Numbered from the stretch's first letter, positions 45,500 through 56,673 are shown. The stretch is DNA of 64,000 nucleotides from Lunularia cruciata (GCA_948567375.1 OX419760.1:11594001-11658000), one strand, 5' to 3'. Translations and numbers: made by a program. The notes: generated from the sequence alone by a model not told the origin.

Positions 45500-46340
45500 T
45501 TGGAGTGTAGACACTTGCTTCATGTATGGGAGGATGGTAGAGTGAGAGTAGTACCACTTCCATCTCAAAGACCAAACTCGGTCCGTCATGCTCATGAAGA
45601 GTTAGGATATTTTGGAGTAAAGCATATATATAGCTTACTCAGAGTCATTATTGGTGGCACGGTATGCAGACCAATGTACAACAATTTGTTGCAAGATGTG
45701 TGGTTTGTATCAATTTAGAGCATCATTTAATGCTCATATGCCATAGTTACACCCATTACCTATCATAGGATTGGGTCATTGCTAGAGTTTGGACTTCCTT
45801 AGACCTTTACCATTGACTGTGAGACATCATTGGTATGTTTTGGTGATGGTGGAGCACTTCTCCAACTAGATTGAGTTTGTGGCACTTCTTGACAAGTCCA
45901 GTGAAGGGACAACTTACTTGTTCTTGGATTGGGTTCTCAGTTATTTTGGTGCACCAGTTGAGGTTTTGACTGATCAAGGTACAAAGTTCTTGGGAAAGTC
46001 TCAGGTCTTGTGTGACAAGGCTTTGATTGATCATTGTACTACCTCCCAAGATCACCCTAAGGCAGATGGCTTAGCAGAGAGAGTGGTTCAGATAGTGAAG
46101 AGAGGATGGCAAAAGTATGGTTTGTAGAGAGCCCACTTGGAAGATTGGGATCTCTAGTTACCTTGGTTGGCCATGGGCTATTGGTTCAGTTGGCAAGCCT
46201 CCTTAGCATCATTCTCTCCTTACTTTCTACTCTATGGACGAGATCCAGATTTACTTGCAGCCATTTGTTGAGATGCTACTATAATGTTGGACTTGGATGA
46301 TCCAGATGTATAAATGAACACATGTTCTCAACAGGCAGTG
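45500..46340 (+). pseudogene. Element B integrase core
   Basis: The zinc-binding N-terminal text (HAHEELGYFGVKHIYSLLR, 45585-45640) is followed by the catalytic core: SLDF-type region degraded near 45790, a TDQGTKF (second catalytic Asp, about 45968-45990) and DGLAERVVQ (catalytic Glu, about 46063-46090), spaced as in D,D-35-E integrases. Upstream, frames near 45880-46127 read as VALLDKSSEGTTYLFLDWVLSYFGAPVEVL in pieces. Stops interrupt the sequence. It would have joined the cDNA to host DNA. Confidence 0.85.
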
Positions 46341-46441
46341 ATCTTTTAAAGAGTGACGCTAGTCGCCTTTGAGAAATTAGTGATTACTTAGCATGGGATA
46401 CCTTATGCTATGCTACCATTCAAGGAGGAGGTTATAGATCC

Positions 46442-46810
46442 TTGATCCATAGATTTCATCTAGGTGATTATGTATATCTACAACATATAGCACCAATGAC
46501 ACTTGATGTTTCTATAGGCCGTACTATCTTGAGAGTGCACAAGGTTTTGTCATCTGGAGGCCTTGTGTTGGAAGGATGTGATGGTGTTGTTTGGAAGGAT
46601 CATGTGTGCAATTTTTTGCCATGCCACCTCCCAAACATTGATGGTGCTATGGAACCAAGCTTGGCACTTGTACATGTAGGCTTGTGGTGTATGTTTTGCG
46701 GCTCTTTTGGTGGAGTTGCTATTATGTTAGTGTGTGATGGCTTTTTGAGAGGATGGCATATAGCATGTATGACTCCTCAAGGACAATGGTTATGTCCTAG
46801 ACGTACTTGA
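46442..46810 (+). pseudogene. Element B integrase C-terminal module with a PHD-finger-like end
   Basis: A 122-codon open frame. Residues 1-62 read as the integrase C-terminal SH3-like module (LGDYVYLQHIAP, RTILRVHKVLSSGGLVLEG, WKDHVCNFLPCHLP). Residues 83-121 (46688-46804) show a PHD-type zinc pattern: CMFC, then VCDGF, GWHIAC, and WLCPRR. This fits Cys-X2-Cys-X11-Cys-X2-(Cys lost to Phe)-X4-His-X2-Cys-X8-Cys-X2-(Cys lost to Arg), with the typical Trp before His and the W-X-C-P end. The last loop is shorter than usual, suggesting a small deletion. PHD fingers read histone tails; at an integrase end such a module could guide integration, as chromodomains do in chromoviruses. That role is inferred. 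Confidence 0.65.
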
Positions 46811-46966
46811 CCTATAGCTAGTTCATCCTTTTTATGGTATAGATTGTAGACAGTTGACTAATGATGAGGATCGATAGCACTTGGCTTCTTGATCTTTTAC
46901 CCACCATAGGGTTTACCATATATTTGGAATAAATGGCTATCTGGAGTTAAAGAGACCTACCTACCA

Positions 46967-46979
46967 ACTAGGGGGCAAT
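46967..46979 (+). other. candidate polypurine tract of element B
   Basis: CTAGGGGGCAAT just before the LTR start (TGGCACTTTAG at 46982). It is in the place where the plus-strand primer of LTR retrotransposons lies, although it is interrupted by pyrimidines. Confidence 0.45.
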
Positions 46980-46981
46980 TG

Positions 46982-47534
46982 TGGCACTTTAGAGTTCATG
47001 TATGACTTATGTGTGAGTTGTGCTTCTATAGTGTATGATGTTGACAACGATGTATGTTGTATAGCAATGTGCATATGCACAACAACTATCATGCCATTTG
47101 TAGAATCACATCTAGATTGCTTGGACACTAGAGTAGCAATGATAGTAGTTAGAGATATTTTGGTAGTTACTCATAGACTACTTTCCAATGGTCAGATTTC
47201 ATGTTAAGTGTATTGACTACATGGTGGGATCCATCGTCACTTGCACCATTTGCACCATCGAGTATGCCAATAGTAGGATCATTGGGGTGAGACCTAGGTC
47301 AAAATCAAGAGTATACCCTAGAAGTGCAGCTCCAAATAGCTCACTTCTTTGATGTTGAGCCTTTGAGTTCTTAGCTAGAGTTGATAGAAAGCTGGCAAGC
47401 ATCACTTGGAGTCTCTTAGCTAGAGTGGATGTGACTTGATTGTAATTAGTACCCAATTGTTAGTAGATTGTTGAATGACAAATCAAGTACCAATCTAATT
47501 GAGTGTGATTTGAGTTGTGTAAAAAAATTGATTA
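46982..47534 (+). repeat. Element B right LTR, 3'-truncated
   Basis: Begins TGGCACTTTAG; LTRs of the family end in TGCCA, giving the short terminal inverted repeat TGGCA/TGCCA. It matches the left LTR up to about GATTA and then stops. Confidence 0.8.
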
Positions 47535-47537
47535 TTA

Positions 47538-47643
47538 TGGCACTTTAGAGTTCATGTATGACTTATATGTGAGTTGTGCTTCTATAGTGTATGAGGTTGA
47601 CAATGATGTATGTTGTATAGCGATGTGTATATGCACAACATAA
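47538..47643 (+). repeat. second LTR head fragment
   Basis: Starting TGGCACTTTAGAGTTCATGT at 47538 it repeats the first about 105 bases of the LTR at 46982 almost exactly, then ends. It is a partial LTR placed directly after the truncated one. Confidence 0.85.
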
Positions 47644-47829
47644 TGGTTGGTGCAATCCATAGGAGAGCACTCACACTAGGTGATGTTTCTTTGGATGCTC
47701 TAGTTGTTTGTAGACCATACAACTTGCATAGCTTGGATCTCTTAGGTGCATTAGGGCACATTTCTCAAATAGACTCTACTAGAGCTTAGCCCCATTTTAC
47801 CTTTTTTGTCTCTCCCTTGTGAGGCTTGA

Positions 47830-50800
47830 TGGAGTCTTTCCATCTTACATGTTTTCTACATGGTTGTTCAAGAAATGCACTCCTTTTTCACTTACAAGTT
47901 CTAATGGGCATCAATATCAGGAGATTATGTTGCAAAAGAAGAACTATGCTATTGTGTCCACATCATCTCTTCTTGTGTCTTCAACTTGAATCATCTTTGT
48001 GGTGTAGTGAATGTACATCAAGATATAGATTTTTCAAGTGATATTTGTGGTAGGTTGGATTGGTCCTACAAAGTTGATCACTCATTTCTCAAATGGGCTT
48101 GAGGAGCCATTTTGTTGAAGGTATTGGCCTCTTTGTTTGTTAGCATGTGTGATATCTCTTAGTATATTGTACATGTCCTTGTATATGGTAGGCTACCAAT
48201 ACTCAATTCATTAAAATCTCCTTCATGGTATTCTTAAGGATAAAGTGTCCTCCTACAACTTCAACATGGAGGACCAGTATCACACCTCCTACCTCATATG
48301 ATTACAAACATTACCAAAGTACTTTGTCTTGTCCCATCTTGAATATGATACTCTCTTTCAATTAGTAGAGACCTATCTTGTGAAGGAATACCGCTTATTG
48401 CTTTATGTCCATTCCTTTAGAGCTGTACAATGTACAAAAACACTTGTACTCTATGAAATAACATGTTCTCTTAGTGATTGAAATTTGGAAGATCTCTTCA
48501 TCCAGGAAATCATTGTTAAGATTTTTGGCTTGGTCTTTGGTTTTGAGTTGTGACAAGAGGTCAGCATTTTTGTGATGGGTTTCCTTCCTTACTTGAATTG
48601 TAGAAGTAAATTCCTACAAGAGTAAAATCTACCTTGCTACTCTACTAGAAAAATATCCCTTCTTTGCCAAATGTTGAAGCACATAATGGTAAATGTGAAA
48701 GACAAATTTGTATCTTGACAAGTAATGATAGAGTTTCTTACAAGCACAAACCATCCTCAATGCTTCTCTCTCCATATGATGTAATTCCACTCACCTAAGA
48801 TAGTTGCCTACTATCATGGTTTGTTGGGTAGTACTTTTCTTTGTTGTCCATATGGCTAAGCACCATGTTGATTGCTTTTAAGGAGGTGTCTATATACATA
48901 TGAAAGGTACTATGCCATTAGGTGCTCTCATCATGGGTGCCATGACCAATTTCTCCTTTAGCATTTCAAAGGCTCCCTCTTTGCCCTTCATCTAGATATA
49001 TTCTTTGGTCTTCTTTAGTAACTTTGTGAGAGGTGCTACCAATATTCCAAAATTGGTGATACACCTCTTGTAATATCCCTACATGGCCAAGGAAGGCTTG
49101 TTGTTCTCTCAAATTTTGTGGTGATTCCAAAGCTTGGATCACCTTCACCTTCTCAACATCTATTTCCATCCCTTTGTTGGATACCCAATGTTCAAGCAAT
49201 ATTCCTTCCATCATCACAAAGGAACACTTCTCTAGATGTAAGGATAATCCAATCTCTTGATATCTTTCAAATGTCTTCCTCAAGAAGGAAAGGTTATTTG
49301 TCTTTTTGGCAAAAATAAAAAAATTATCAATAAAAATTTCCATGAATTCTAGTAAATCCTTGAAGATAGCAATTATCATCCATTAAAATGTTGCATGAGA
49401 ATTATATAGACCAAATGGCAGTTGGTTATAAGCATAAGTTCCCACATCAATAGTAAAGTAGTCCTTGTCCCTATCTTCTTCCCAAATCAAGACTTAATTA
49501 TATCCCAAAAAGCCATCTATGATGCTATAGTATGCATGTCTTGCAACCTGATCCTAAATGGCTTGGATGAAGGGTAGAGGGTGATGACCTCCTTTGTGGT
49601 TACATTGAGTTTCCAAAAATCCTAGCACATACAAATTATGCCAATCTTCTTCTTGGGTACTATGTGTAGGTGATCCCCATTCAAAAATAAGCATGAGGAA
49701 TAATCTAGCACAAAGATAAATATCTATTTTGTACTTCACCAACAAGGAGTACTTTGGGTTGAGCCAATATTATTGTTGTTTGACTGGTATCACTCTTTCC
49801 TCCAAATCTATCTTGAATTCACAAAATTTTCAAGGAATACTTGGCATTTGCTCAATCTTCTAGCCAAAGATATGTTGGTACTCCTTGAACAAGGCATCAT
49901 AAGCTTTGTATTCTTCCTTGCTTACAAACATGGAAATCTTTAGCAATCTTCCTTTTGCTATAGTTACTTCTTGGCAATCATCAAGGTTGATAATGACGTA
50001 TATGTCTCTTACTTAACTTAACTTACCCTTAGGAGTGCCAAGTTAACTTTGTGACCTTTAGGATGGACTTCCTTTGGTCTCCTCCTCAATCGTGTAGCAT
50101 TTGAGGTAGTTAACCACATCATCTCCTAAGAGATCTTTGGCATCATCTAAAGTTTCTTGTGTATTCCCATTTTGAAGATAAAGTCTCTTCCAAGTAAGGA
50201 ATCTTTTTCTTGCATATTTTGATTGACTTTTCGGCTTGAGGATTCAAGGTTGGAAAGCATAAAAGAATTTCATACCACTCTATGGTTGTTGGCGCTCCAT
50301 ATAACCATGGTCTCCCTATGAGTACCGTGTAACCAATTTTTGTTACTAAATGGAAGATGATGTAATGAAGATGAAAAGTCATTGGGTTCAAAAGTAGTGT
50401 ACTCCAATTTGTGAAATTTCCTTTGTTATGACATTTAATTTGTAAACCCAAACCAATGGAGCTTGATTGGGTCATGAAGCCATTGATCTCTGTTTCTACT
50501 TCTAGAGATCTCAAGTCCTCCAATTCTCTCTGGTAAATGGCAAGAAGATTGGATTGCTGCTTCTTCTTCTTCTGCACTTGTTGAAGAGCTAACTAAGGCT
50601 AATTGCCTTTTGTATAGCTTGTTGTCCTCCCACAATTTTTTGAGCATGACATCAGCCTTGGAGGATCCCAAGTTTGCAATGACACCATATTGCATTACTC
50701 CTAATAATGAACTAGCTCTATATCATTTCTTCTCTAGTGCATCCTTTTTTGCAAAAGACTTCATTGGAGTGGAACTCTATATAATATGCCCTCCTACCAT

Positions 50801-50870
50801 GCCTACATCTTGTGAAGCCTTCTTATGCATTGACATTATCTTCAAGGTAGGAGAAATAGGTTGATAGTTG
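47830..50870 (-). mobile_element. Element D: Ty3/gypsy pol remnant (minus strand)
   Basis: From high to low coordinates: protease end with TVLIGRPWLYGAPTTIEWYE (about 50270-50340), reverse transcriptase (HHPLPFIQAI near 49560-49585; FIDNFFIFAKK near 49310-49345, the YIDD/FMDDF active-site box with the second Asp now Asn; LHLEKCSFVMMEGILLEHWV; ALESPQNLREQQAFLGHVG), RNase H (48.4-48.9 kb) and integrase start text (VINFVGPIQPTTNIT, about 48.05-48.1 kb). Stops and shifts abound. No LTRs recognised. It is a different gypsy lineage from A/B/C and resembles fragment F at 25.4 kb. Confidence 0.8.
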
Positions 50871-52069
50871 GTGATGATAAAGATGACTACACAAATGGTG
50901 AACCTCAACAATGAATTTTGTCATCCTTCTCCTTTTGTGTGATATTTGGATTAGATCCAAGTATGGCCATCCTCATATGCCTTCCATTGTATTTGTTCCT
51001 TCTCCTACTTGTCTATTTTGGATGTCCTCTTTTATGAGGTACTTGTACTTCCCTTTGTATGTCCAGTGGATATTATGGATATTATGGTATATTGGCTTCT
51101 GTGGCTTCATTCAGCACAAAGGTATCTTCTTTATGTGCTAATGGTGGTTCCTCTTTGTGCTTCCTACTCTCCTTGCACTTGGGTTTTGCTACAAGCTTCA
51201 ACTTCCCTTCAAACAATATTTTCTTTGGTTGGCCTCACTTCCTCTTGGGCATAAGCGACTGCTCAACTCCAATGAAGAGGAATTGCTTGTTGTCTTCTTT
51301 CTTGAGCGGGTAAGTGACAACCCAACAAATATCACTTTTGTGGTAATCAGTGAGTTAAGTTTGTTCCCACAAAGATACGAGTCAGAGATGGTCATATACA
51401 AAGTAAAATGTTACAATGTAGTTCTTCTTGAGTTCTTCTTTAGTCTATCATGTAGAAACCACACCCAAAAGAGAGTAACAAGCACTGACTCGTAGTCTTG
51501 TCACAAATTAACATTCCATAATCACAACTCCATCAAATCTTTCCAAACAATCTTGCTTGTGATGACTTAGATTCTCCCAAAACAACTTTACTTCAGAATT
51601 GTGTTCCACCCCTCCACCAAAAGCACAACTTCCTCAATCAAAATTGCTTCATATCAAACTCACACTGCACTCACAAATGCAAAATATTACCAACACTACA
51701 ATTCCTCTCAGATTTGTCAAGGCATTGCTTTGGTTACACTTCACTCAAGATCAAACACACAGAATGAAGATTAGTGCTATGGAATCCAACATCCAACAAG
51801 CTCATTGACTTGCACTTTGAAATTCTTCAAACACTCACAAACACAAACACAAACTTGATACTTGGAATTAAGCTTAAAAAATGAGCATTGAGACACAACA
51901 CTTTGCTTTATCTATCTTAAAAAATATGAATATTGAACAACAACACACTGCAAATGCTTCCTTTAAATAGGCAGAGCACTTTGACAATTAGCTAACTAAA
52001 ATACCATTCTATAACAACTTTACCAACCTATAGATCCAAATGACAATGCACCTCTTCATATCTACCTCT
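50871..52069. other. unassigned DNA between element D and the coiled-coil ORF
   Basis: Several plus-strand open frames of 60-110 codons are hydrophobic by chance and lack domains. On the minus strand this could be decayed gag or leader sequence of element D, but I cannot read it. Confidence 0.3.
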
Positions 52070-53135
52070 TCAAATCTCAAAACTATTTCTCTTTAATCCA
52101 ATGTCAACCTTGATGTTGGCTTCCAAACCCAATTCTTCTTCACAAATTTCCCTTTCTTTGGGTCTATCTAAATCTTCTATTGTTTCTTCTACTTCTTCAC
52201 TATGAATTATAATTGAGATCATGGGTAATCTATCTACATCTTTATCCTTTGACACACCCTTCTTTAATGTCTTAGGTAACTCACTAAAAGACACCTCCAC
52301 TCCTACCTTTGCTACTTTGGATCCAATATTCTTCTTCTTCTTACTCCAAAGTTCATCTAACTCCTTCCTTGCTAAATCTAATTTGAGACAAACATTCTCT
52401 CTTGCTTCTAACATCTTCTTATCTACTCTCTCCCTTAAACTAATCAATAACTTATTCAAATTTACATCCTTTGCTTTCTTCTTCCTTGCCTCCTGCACTA
52501 ACAATTTCAATTCATGCAGTCTTGCTTCCTCCAACTAAACTTCAAATACAATATTGAGCATCGCTTTCACTCTCACTACTACTTCTTCAACTATCTCCAG
52601 CCTAGGGGTCTTCAATTTTTCTCTTTCCACCTACAACTCCTCCCTATACATCTTCACCTCATCTTCCAAATTGACTTTCAATGCTTCCTTATCTTTTGGA
52701 TTTTGTCTGAGCTGCACTTCTATTCCTCTAATCAAACCTTGCAATCTTTCCTCCTCTTGACTTTGTGCAGTCAATTCTCTTTCCCATGCTTGACTTTTCT
52801 CTGCCATACTTGTTTTCAAGCTATCCAACTCTTGTCCCACCACTGTTGCTATAGCCTCCAAATGAATAACTTCTACTTGAGCGTCATGTACTTCAGCCCT
52901 TAATGTCTAAGTCTTTGCCATCTGCTCCCTTTGATCTTTTTCTTGCTTTGCCATTGCTTTGCCTCTCTTCACAAAGTCTTATGTCAGGCTCTCAAATTCC
53001 TTCCTCTTAAGTTCTGCCTCAGCCTAAAGTTCTTTGACTTCCTTTTCTCCCTGGATTAACTTCCTTCTCAACTCTGAACTTTCTTTGCTCATATATTTTA
53101 CTACTCCCAATTCATCTTTCAACTCTGAATGACTT
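52070..53135 (-). pseudogene. long coiled-coil ORF with nonsense mutations
   Basis: On the minus strand a nearly continuous frame from about 53110 to 52070 encodes a Glu/Lys/Leu/Gln-rich protein with heptads (for example LKTSMAEKSQAWERELTAQS, EALKVNLEDEVKMYREEL, KLDLARKELDELWSKKK). The upper part is interrupted by TAG, TAA and TAG codons at positions where Gln (CAG/CAA) would fit the coiled coil, that is by C-to-T changes. The lower part, 52534-52070, is open for 154 codons and ends with a more acidic tail. I do not recognise a family. It lies upstream of element D on the same strand, so it may be that element's gag-like or accessory ORF; a host pseudogene is possible. Confidence 0.5.
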
Positions 53136-53850
53136 CTTTTTCAACTCTTCTTTCTTCTTCTTCAATTGCAATAACAATGGACATACAATCTTTGACAAGT
53201 ATTCCATCTGTCACGCCATTTGTAGTGTCGCATCTAGATTGCTCGGACACTAGAGTTCCAGTGATAGTAGTTAGAGTTATTTCAGCAGTTTCTCAAAGAC
53301 TACTTTCCGACGGTCACATTTGGTGTTCATGGTACTGACTTCACGATGGGGCCCACCGTCACTTTGCATCATTCATACCGTCAAGTGTGATGTCTACGTG
53401 ACCATTAGGGTTTTAGACCTAGCTCAAGTCAAGGGGGTATACTTTCAAAGTGCAGCTCTAGAGAGCTCACTTCTTTGACGTTGAGCCTTCAAGTTCTTGG
53501 CTATGGTGGACAGAGGCCGGCAAGCGTCACCTCTATGCTGGAGTGGGTGTGGCTTGACTGTAATCAGTGCCCAGTTGTTGGTAGTTTATAGAATGACAGA
53601 TCAAGTACTGATCTGAGTTGAGTTGAGTTGAGAGTGGTAAACAATGTGATTACATCAGAGAAGTGAAGTCAATGGGAAATTGGATGCATGAACTTTGAGT
53701 GTTAGTGGTATCTCCAAGCTCGGTGGATCATTGGAAGCTAGATTCAAGTTCAATTTTTCCCTAGTGTATAGAAGCTTGTTCAATTGATGCAAATTTGGCA
53801 GTAAGGTAGACGGTATGCGGAAGCGCTGGCTAATTTTTGAGCAAAGAAGG

Positions 53851-54600
53851 AGCAAATCTCAAGCAATGGTTGTGATTTTGAGCTCAGGAGGTGAAGGTAG
53901 GACCAATTTGTTACAAGTTGGGCTCAGAAAGTAAAATTGAAGGTGGAGTTGGGAAGCTATTCTTGTGAATTTGTGATTTGCAGAAACCCATGTTTTCAAT
54001 TTGGCTCGAGTGAAAAGTTAATGGGGAATTTGGTGGTCAGCCAAGTTTAGGGTTTATGTCAGATTTGGAGGAGTTTTGCTAGTTGGCCAGATTTGGACAA
54101 CTTTTGCCAAGTTGGAGGAGTTTTGCAAGTTTGGAGGAGTTTTGCCAGATTTTGGAGGAGGTTTTTAGTGGCAAGAAGAAAGACCTCATTTGGGCGTTTG
54201 TAGGCTTCAAGGCATAGGGCTGTAGGAGCAAATCTCAAGCAATGGTTGTGATTTTGAGCTCAGGAGGTGAAGGCAAGACCAATTTGCTGCAAGTTGGGTT
54301 CAAAAAGTAAAATTGAAGGTGGAGTTGGGAAGCTATTCTTGTGAATTTGTGATTTGGAGAAACCCATGTTTTCAATTTGGCTCAAGTGAAGAGTTAGTGG
54401 GTGATTTGGTGGTCAGCCAAATTTAGGGTTTATGTCAGATTTGGAGGAGTTTCGCTAGTTGGCCAGATTTGGACAACTTTTGCCAAGTTGGAGGAGTTTT
54501 GCAAGTTTGGAGGAGTTTTGCCAGATTTTGGAAGAGGTTTGAAATGGCAAGAAGAAAGACCTCCTTTGGGCGTTTTGAGGCTTTGAGGCATAGGGCTGTG
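53851..54600 (+). repeat. 377-bp tandem duplication in the LTR of element C
   Basis: AGCAAATCTCAAGCAATGGT begins at 53851 and again at 54228; the copies are nearly identical through the GGAGGAGTTTTGC-rich part. The other LTRs carry one copy. Confidence 0.9.
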
Positions 54601-54719
54601 GGCTATGAGAGGCTATGAAGGCCTAGAAGGGCCAGCAAGCTAGCTTGCTAGCGTGAGGCTAGCTAGTTTAGAGTAGATCTTGGTCATTGGTTGGCAAAAT
54701 CTGCCCATCTTGCTAGATG

Positions 54720-54790
54720 GTGCGCAACAAGGCTTGACCCCTAGACCTCTTGTTCCTAGATTGATGCCCTAGCCAACTAGTCCACCTTCA
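54720..54790 (-). other. tRNA-like segment in LTR, antisense
   Basis: Minus strand: CTAGTTGGCTAGGGCATCAA (D-arm and A-box-like) then GGTCTAGGGGTCAAGCCTTG (T-arm and B-box-like) and TTGCGCACC at the end, like a tRNA acceptor tail. The anticodon stem is weak. It is a tRNA relic carried by the LTR family. Confidence 0.6.
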
Positions 54791-54924
54791 CTTGTTGTCC
54801 TAGTGACTATACCATTGTTATCTATACACTTGTAGCTTTGGCTAGGAGAGGCTGTTTGATCCCATTCTTGGTGATCCTGGTAGCTTAGGACTTAGACACG
54901 AACTTCTCTTATGTCAATGCCAAA

Positions 54925-54942
54925 TGGCGGCAGAGTCAGTCT
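54925..54942 (+). promoter_or_regulatory. candidate primer-binding site of element C
   Basis: TGGCGGCAGAGTCAGTC directly follows the LTR end. It shares TGG and the CAGAG core with the plant initiator-Met site TGGTATCAGAGC and is matched by TGGTGGTAGAGCCA in A (18404) and TGTTGGCAGAGTC in B (38999). The primer tRNA is not certain. Confidence 0.5.
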
Positions 54943-55428
54943 CATATTGTTTTATGAGATGAAGTGTTTTCATTTAGACTTTTTGTGATTGGATGCCTTC
55001 TATTCTCTACTTCTTGTTTGTGCACCACGTTTGTGTGAGGTGCCTTGACTTTTGAGCATTGGTGCTCTAGTGTGCTCTCGGTAGTGAGGCTGGAGTGATG
55101 ACCAATCAAACTACCTTTGTTTCTCTCCGGTGAGGTAGGAAATGATGACTTGCAGACCGTGAGAATGCGTGTTGTGATGGCAGGTTACAGGTTGCCCTTT
55201 CCTCTAGTATAGTTATCTCAATTAGAGTTACATTAGTGGGTGGTGTTCCACGGGTGTTGGCACTTGAAGGGGTACTTGCGGTTGCGACTTGTGGTTCCGG
55301 TTTGCGGTTGCAATTTTGGTTACTTTGTCACGACGGAGTTTGTTGGAGATTCTAGAGGAGTTAGCCCTGCAGTACGTAGTGGGTTTACTTGGAGTGGTGC
55401 TTGGTATTAGCCTGTATCTTAGGTCCCA

Positions 55429-56673
55429 ATGAGGGAGGAGATTGACTCTGAGTTGGAGTTTGACACAGGAGCTGATTCAGTTGAGAATGCACTTGGTGTG
55501 TCTGCACCGTTGTTGTGGGATATGGATGAGATTTATGGGGCCTCCAAAGGCCCTAGGCGTTACTCTTGTACAATGGGTACCATTGAGTTGGATGACTTCA
55601 TCCAAGAGTTTGATAGTTGGTGTGATTTGCAGCAGATGTGGAACTTGACTTTGTTCACACCCTTCATGGCATGAAAGGAGTTGTTTCAACATTTGGAAGG
55701 TCCGCCGATGGATGACTACCATGAGTTAAAGAGAGCTCATTTGGAGGCGATTGAGTTATGGAGACAGTATTGGTCTTCAAAGTATATCTCTATCACTTCA
55801 AGTTTGGTGGCCAAGAGTAGATCGGCTGTACCTACGAGTTCTAGCTCGAGTAGTGTTGGTGGAGCTAGTGGAGGTGCTTTAGCTGGAGATAGTGCTACTA
55901 CGAGTGGAGGTACCGCTGTAGGAGGTGGTGTGGTACCGGGGTTTAACCCCATGGTGGAGTTCTTCCAATGTTTGAGGTATAACTACCAGGGAATGCGGAT
56001 TGACAAGCTGAGGAGCTTGCAAGAGTTCCATTGGAAGGCTAGAGAGAGCCTATGCAAGGCATACACTCGCATGAGGCAGTTGATCAGTTTCACTCAAGGA
56101 GTTACTGAAGCCCAGGCAGTCCAGTTTTGGTATGGGATACTTGACAAGGGGTTGCGATGTAGAGTTAGTGATGCTATGTTGATACATGCTACTTCACCTA
56201 CTTTGGCAGTGGTCTTTGGTTTGGCTGAGCGTATTGAGCTCAACATGGTAGAGGAGAGGGTGGTGACATTTGGATTTGGTAGGGAAACCTCATCCACGGC
56301 TGTGACTTCTTCTAGAGTGCAGCAAAGTGCACCACGCCCGGTTGGTTTTCAAGGACAAGATGGATATCCTAGATCCTATGGAGCAAGTGGAGGGCCTATT
56401 GTGGTTAGATCTTTACCTTCATTTTTGGGTTAGCATCAGCCAGTGAGTGGTGGTGTTGCTTGTTGGACTTGTGGTGGACCTCACCATAGGAGAGAGTGTA
56501 CTCAAGGCAGCGGACCTGATACCTCTGGTGTATCACAACCAGCACAAAGGCAGTGTGAGCATTGCCATAGATTTGGTTACACTAGTGACCGGTGTTTTGA
56601 CCTACACCCGGAGTTATGGAGTGGTAGGGTTGCTATGGCAGGTAGTAGAGGAGCTCCAATTCATGGAGGATGA
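55429..56673 (+). pseudogene. Element C gag (capsid, nucleocapsid with two zinc knuckles)
   Basis: A single frame carries the whole gag with in-frame stops only at about 55675 and 56431. N-terminal part: MREEIDSELEFDTGAD, then MGTIELDDFIQEFDSW. The capsid-like part has LEGPPMDDYHELKRAHLEAI, a Ser/Gly/Thr-rich linker, then FNPMVEFFQCLRYNYQGMR, RQLISFTQGVTEAQAVQFWY (retrotransposon gag core) and VVFGLAERIELNMVEE. The nucleocapsid part has CWTCGGPHHRREC (CX2CX3HX4C) and CEHCHRFGYTSDRC, a CX2CX4HX4C knuckle with His changed to Tyr (a C-to-T change). It ends at a stop after a Gly-rich basic segment. About 415 codons, a normal gag size. Gag assembles the particle and packages element RNA. Confidence 0.85.

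Larger units (their letters stand above)
38007..47534 (+). mobile_element. Element B: near full-length DNMT-bearing Ty3/gypsy retrotransposon
   Basis: The most complete member of the A/B/C family. Order: left LTR (38007-38996), candidate primer-binding site at 38999 (TGTTGGCAGAGTC), gag with two zinc knuckles (39562-41155), protease region (41314-41700), unrecognised segment (to 42380), DNA methyltransferase (42393-43140), linker (43.15-43.8 kb), reverse transcriptase (43.8-44.65 kb), RNase H (to 45.18 kb), integrase (45.5-46.35 kb), integrase C-terminal module plus PHD-finger-like module (46442-46810), polypurine-rich tract (46967-46979) and right LTR (46982-47534). Many stops and shifts show it is dead. 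The pol order RT-RNase H-integrase defines Ty3/gypsy. Confidence 0.9.
53205..54922 (+). repeat. Element C left LTR (longest copy)
   Basis: It ends ATGCCA followed by AA and TGGCGGCAGAGTC. The start of the LTR is missing. A 377-bp internal tandem duplication (53851-54227 and 54228-54600) enlarges it, and an antisense tRNA-like segment lies at 54720-54790. Confidence 0.8.

Noticed and set aside
50610..51495. Several overlapping plus-strand frames with hydrophobic text, superficially like membrane proteins
   Set aside because: They overlap one another in different frames and run antisense to the decayed gypsy D region; hydrophobicity comes from pyrimidine-rich sequence.
54720..54790. A functional tRNA gene
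   Set aside because: The anticodon stem is poor, the copies differ at invariant positions, and all lie inside LTRs.
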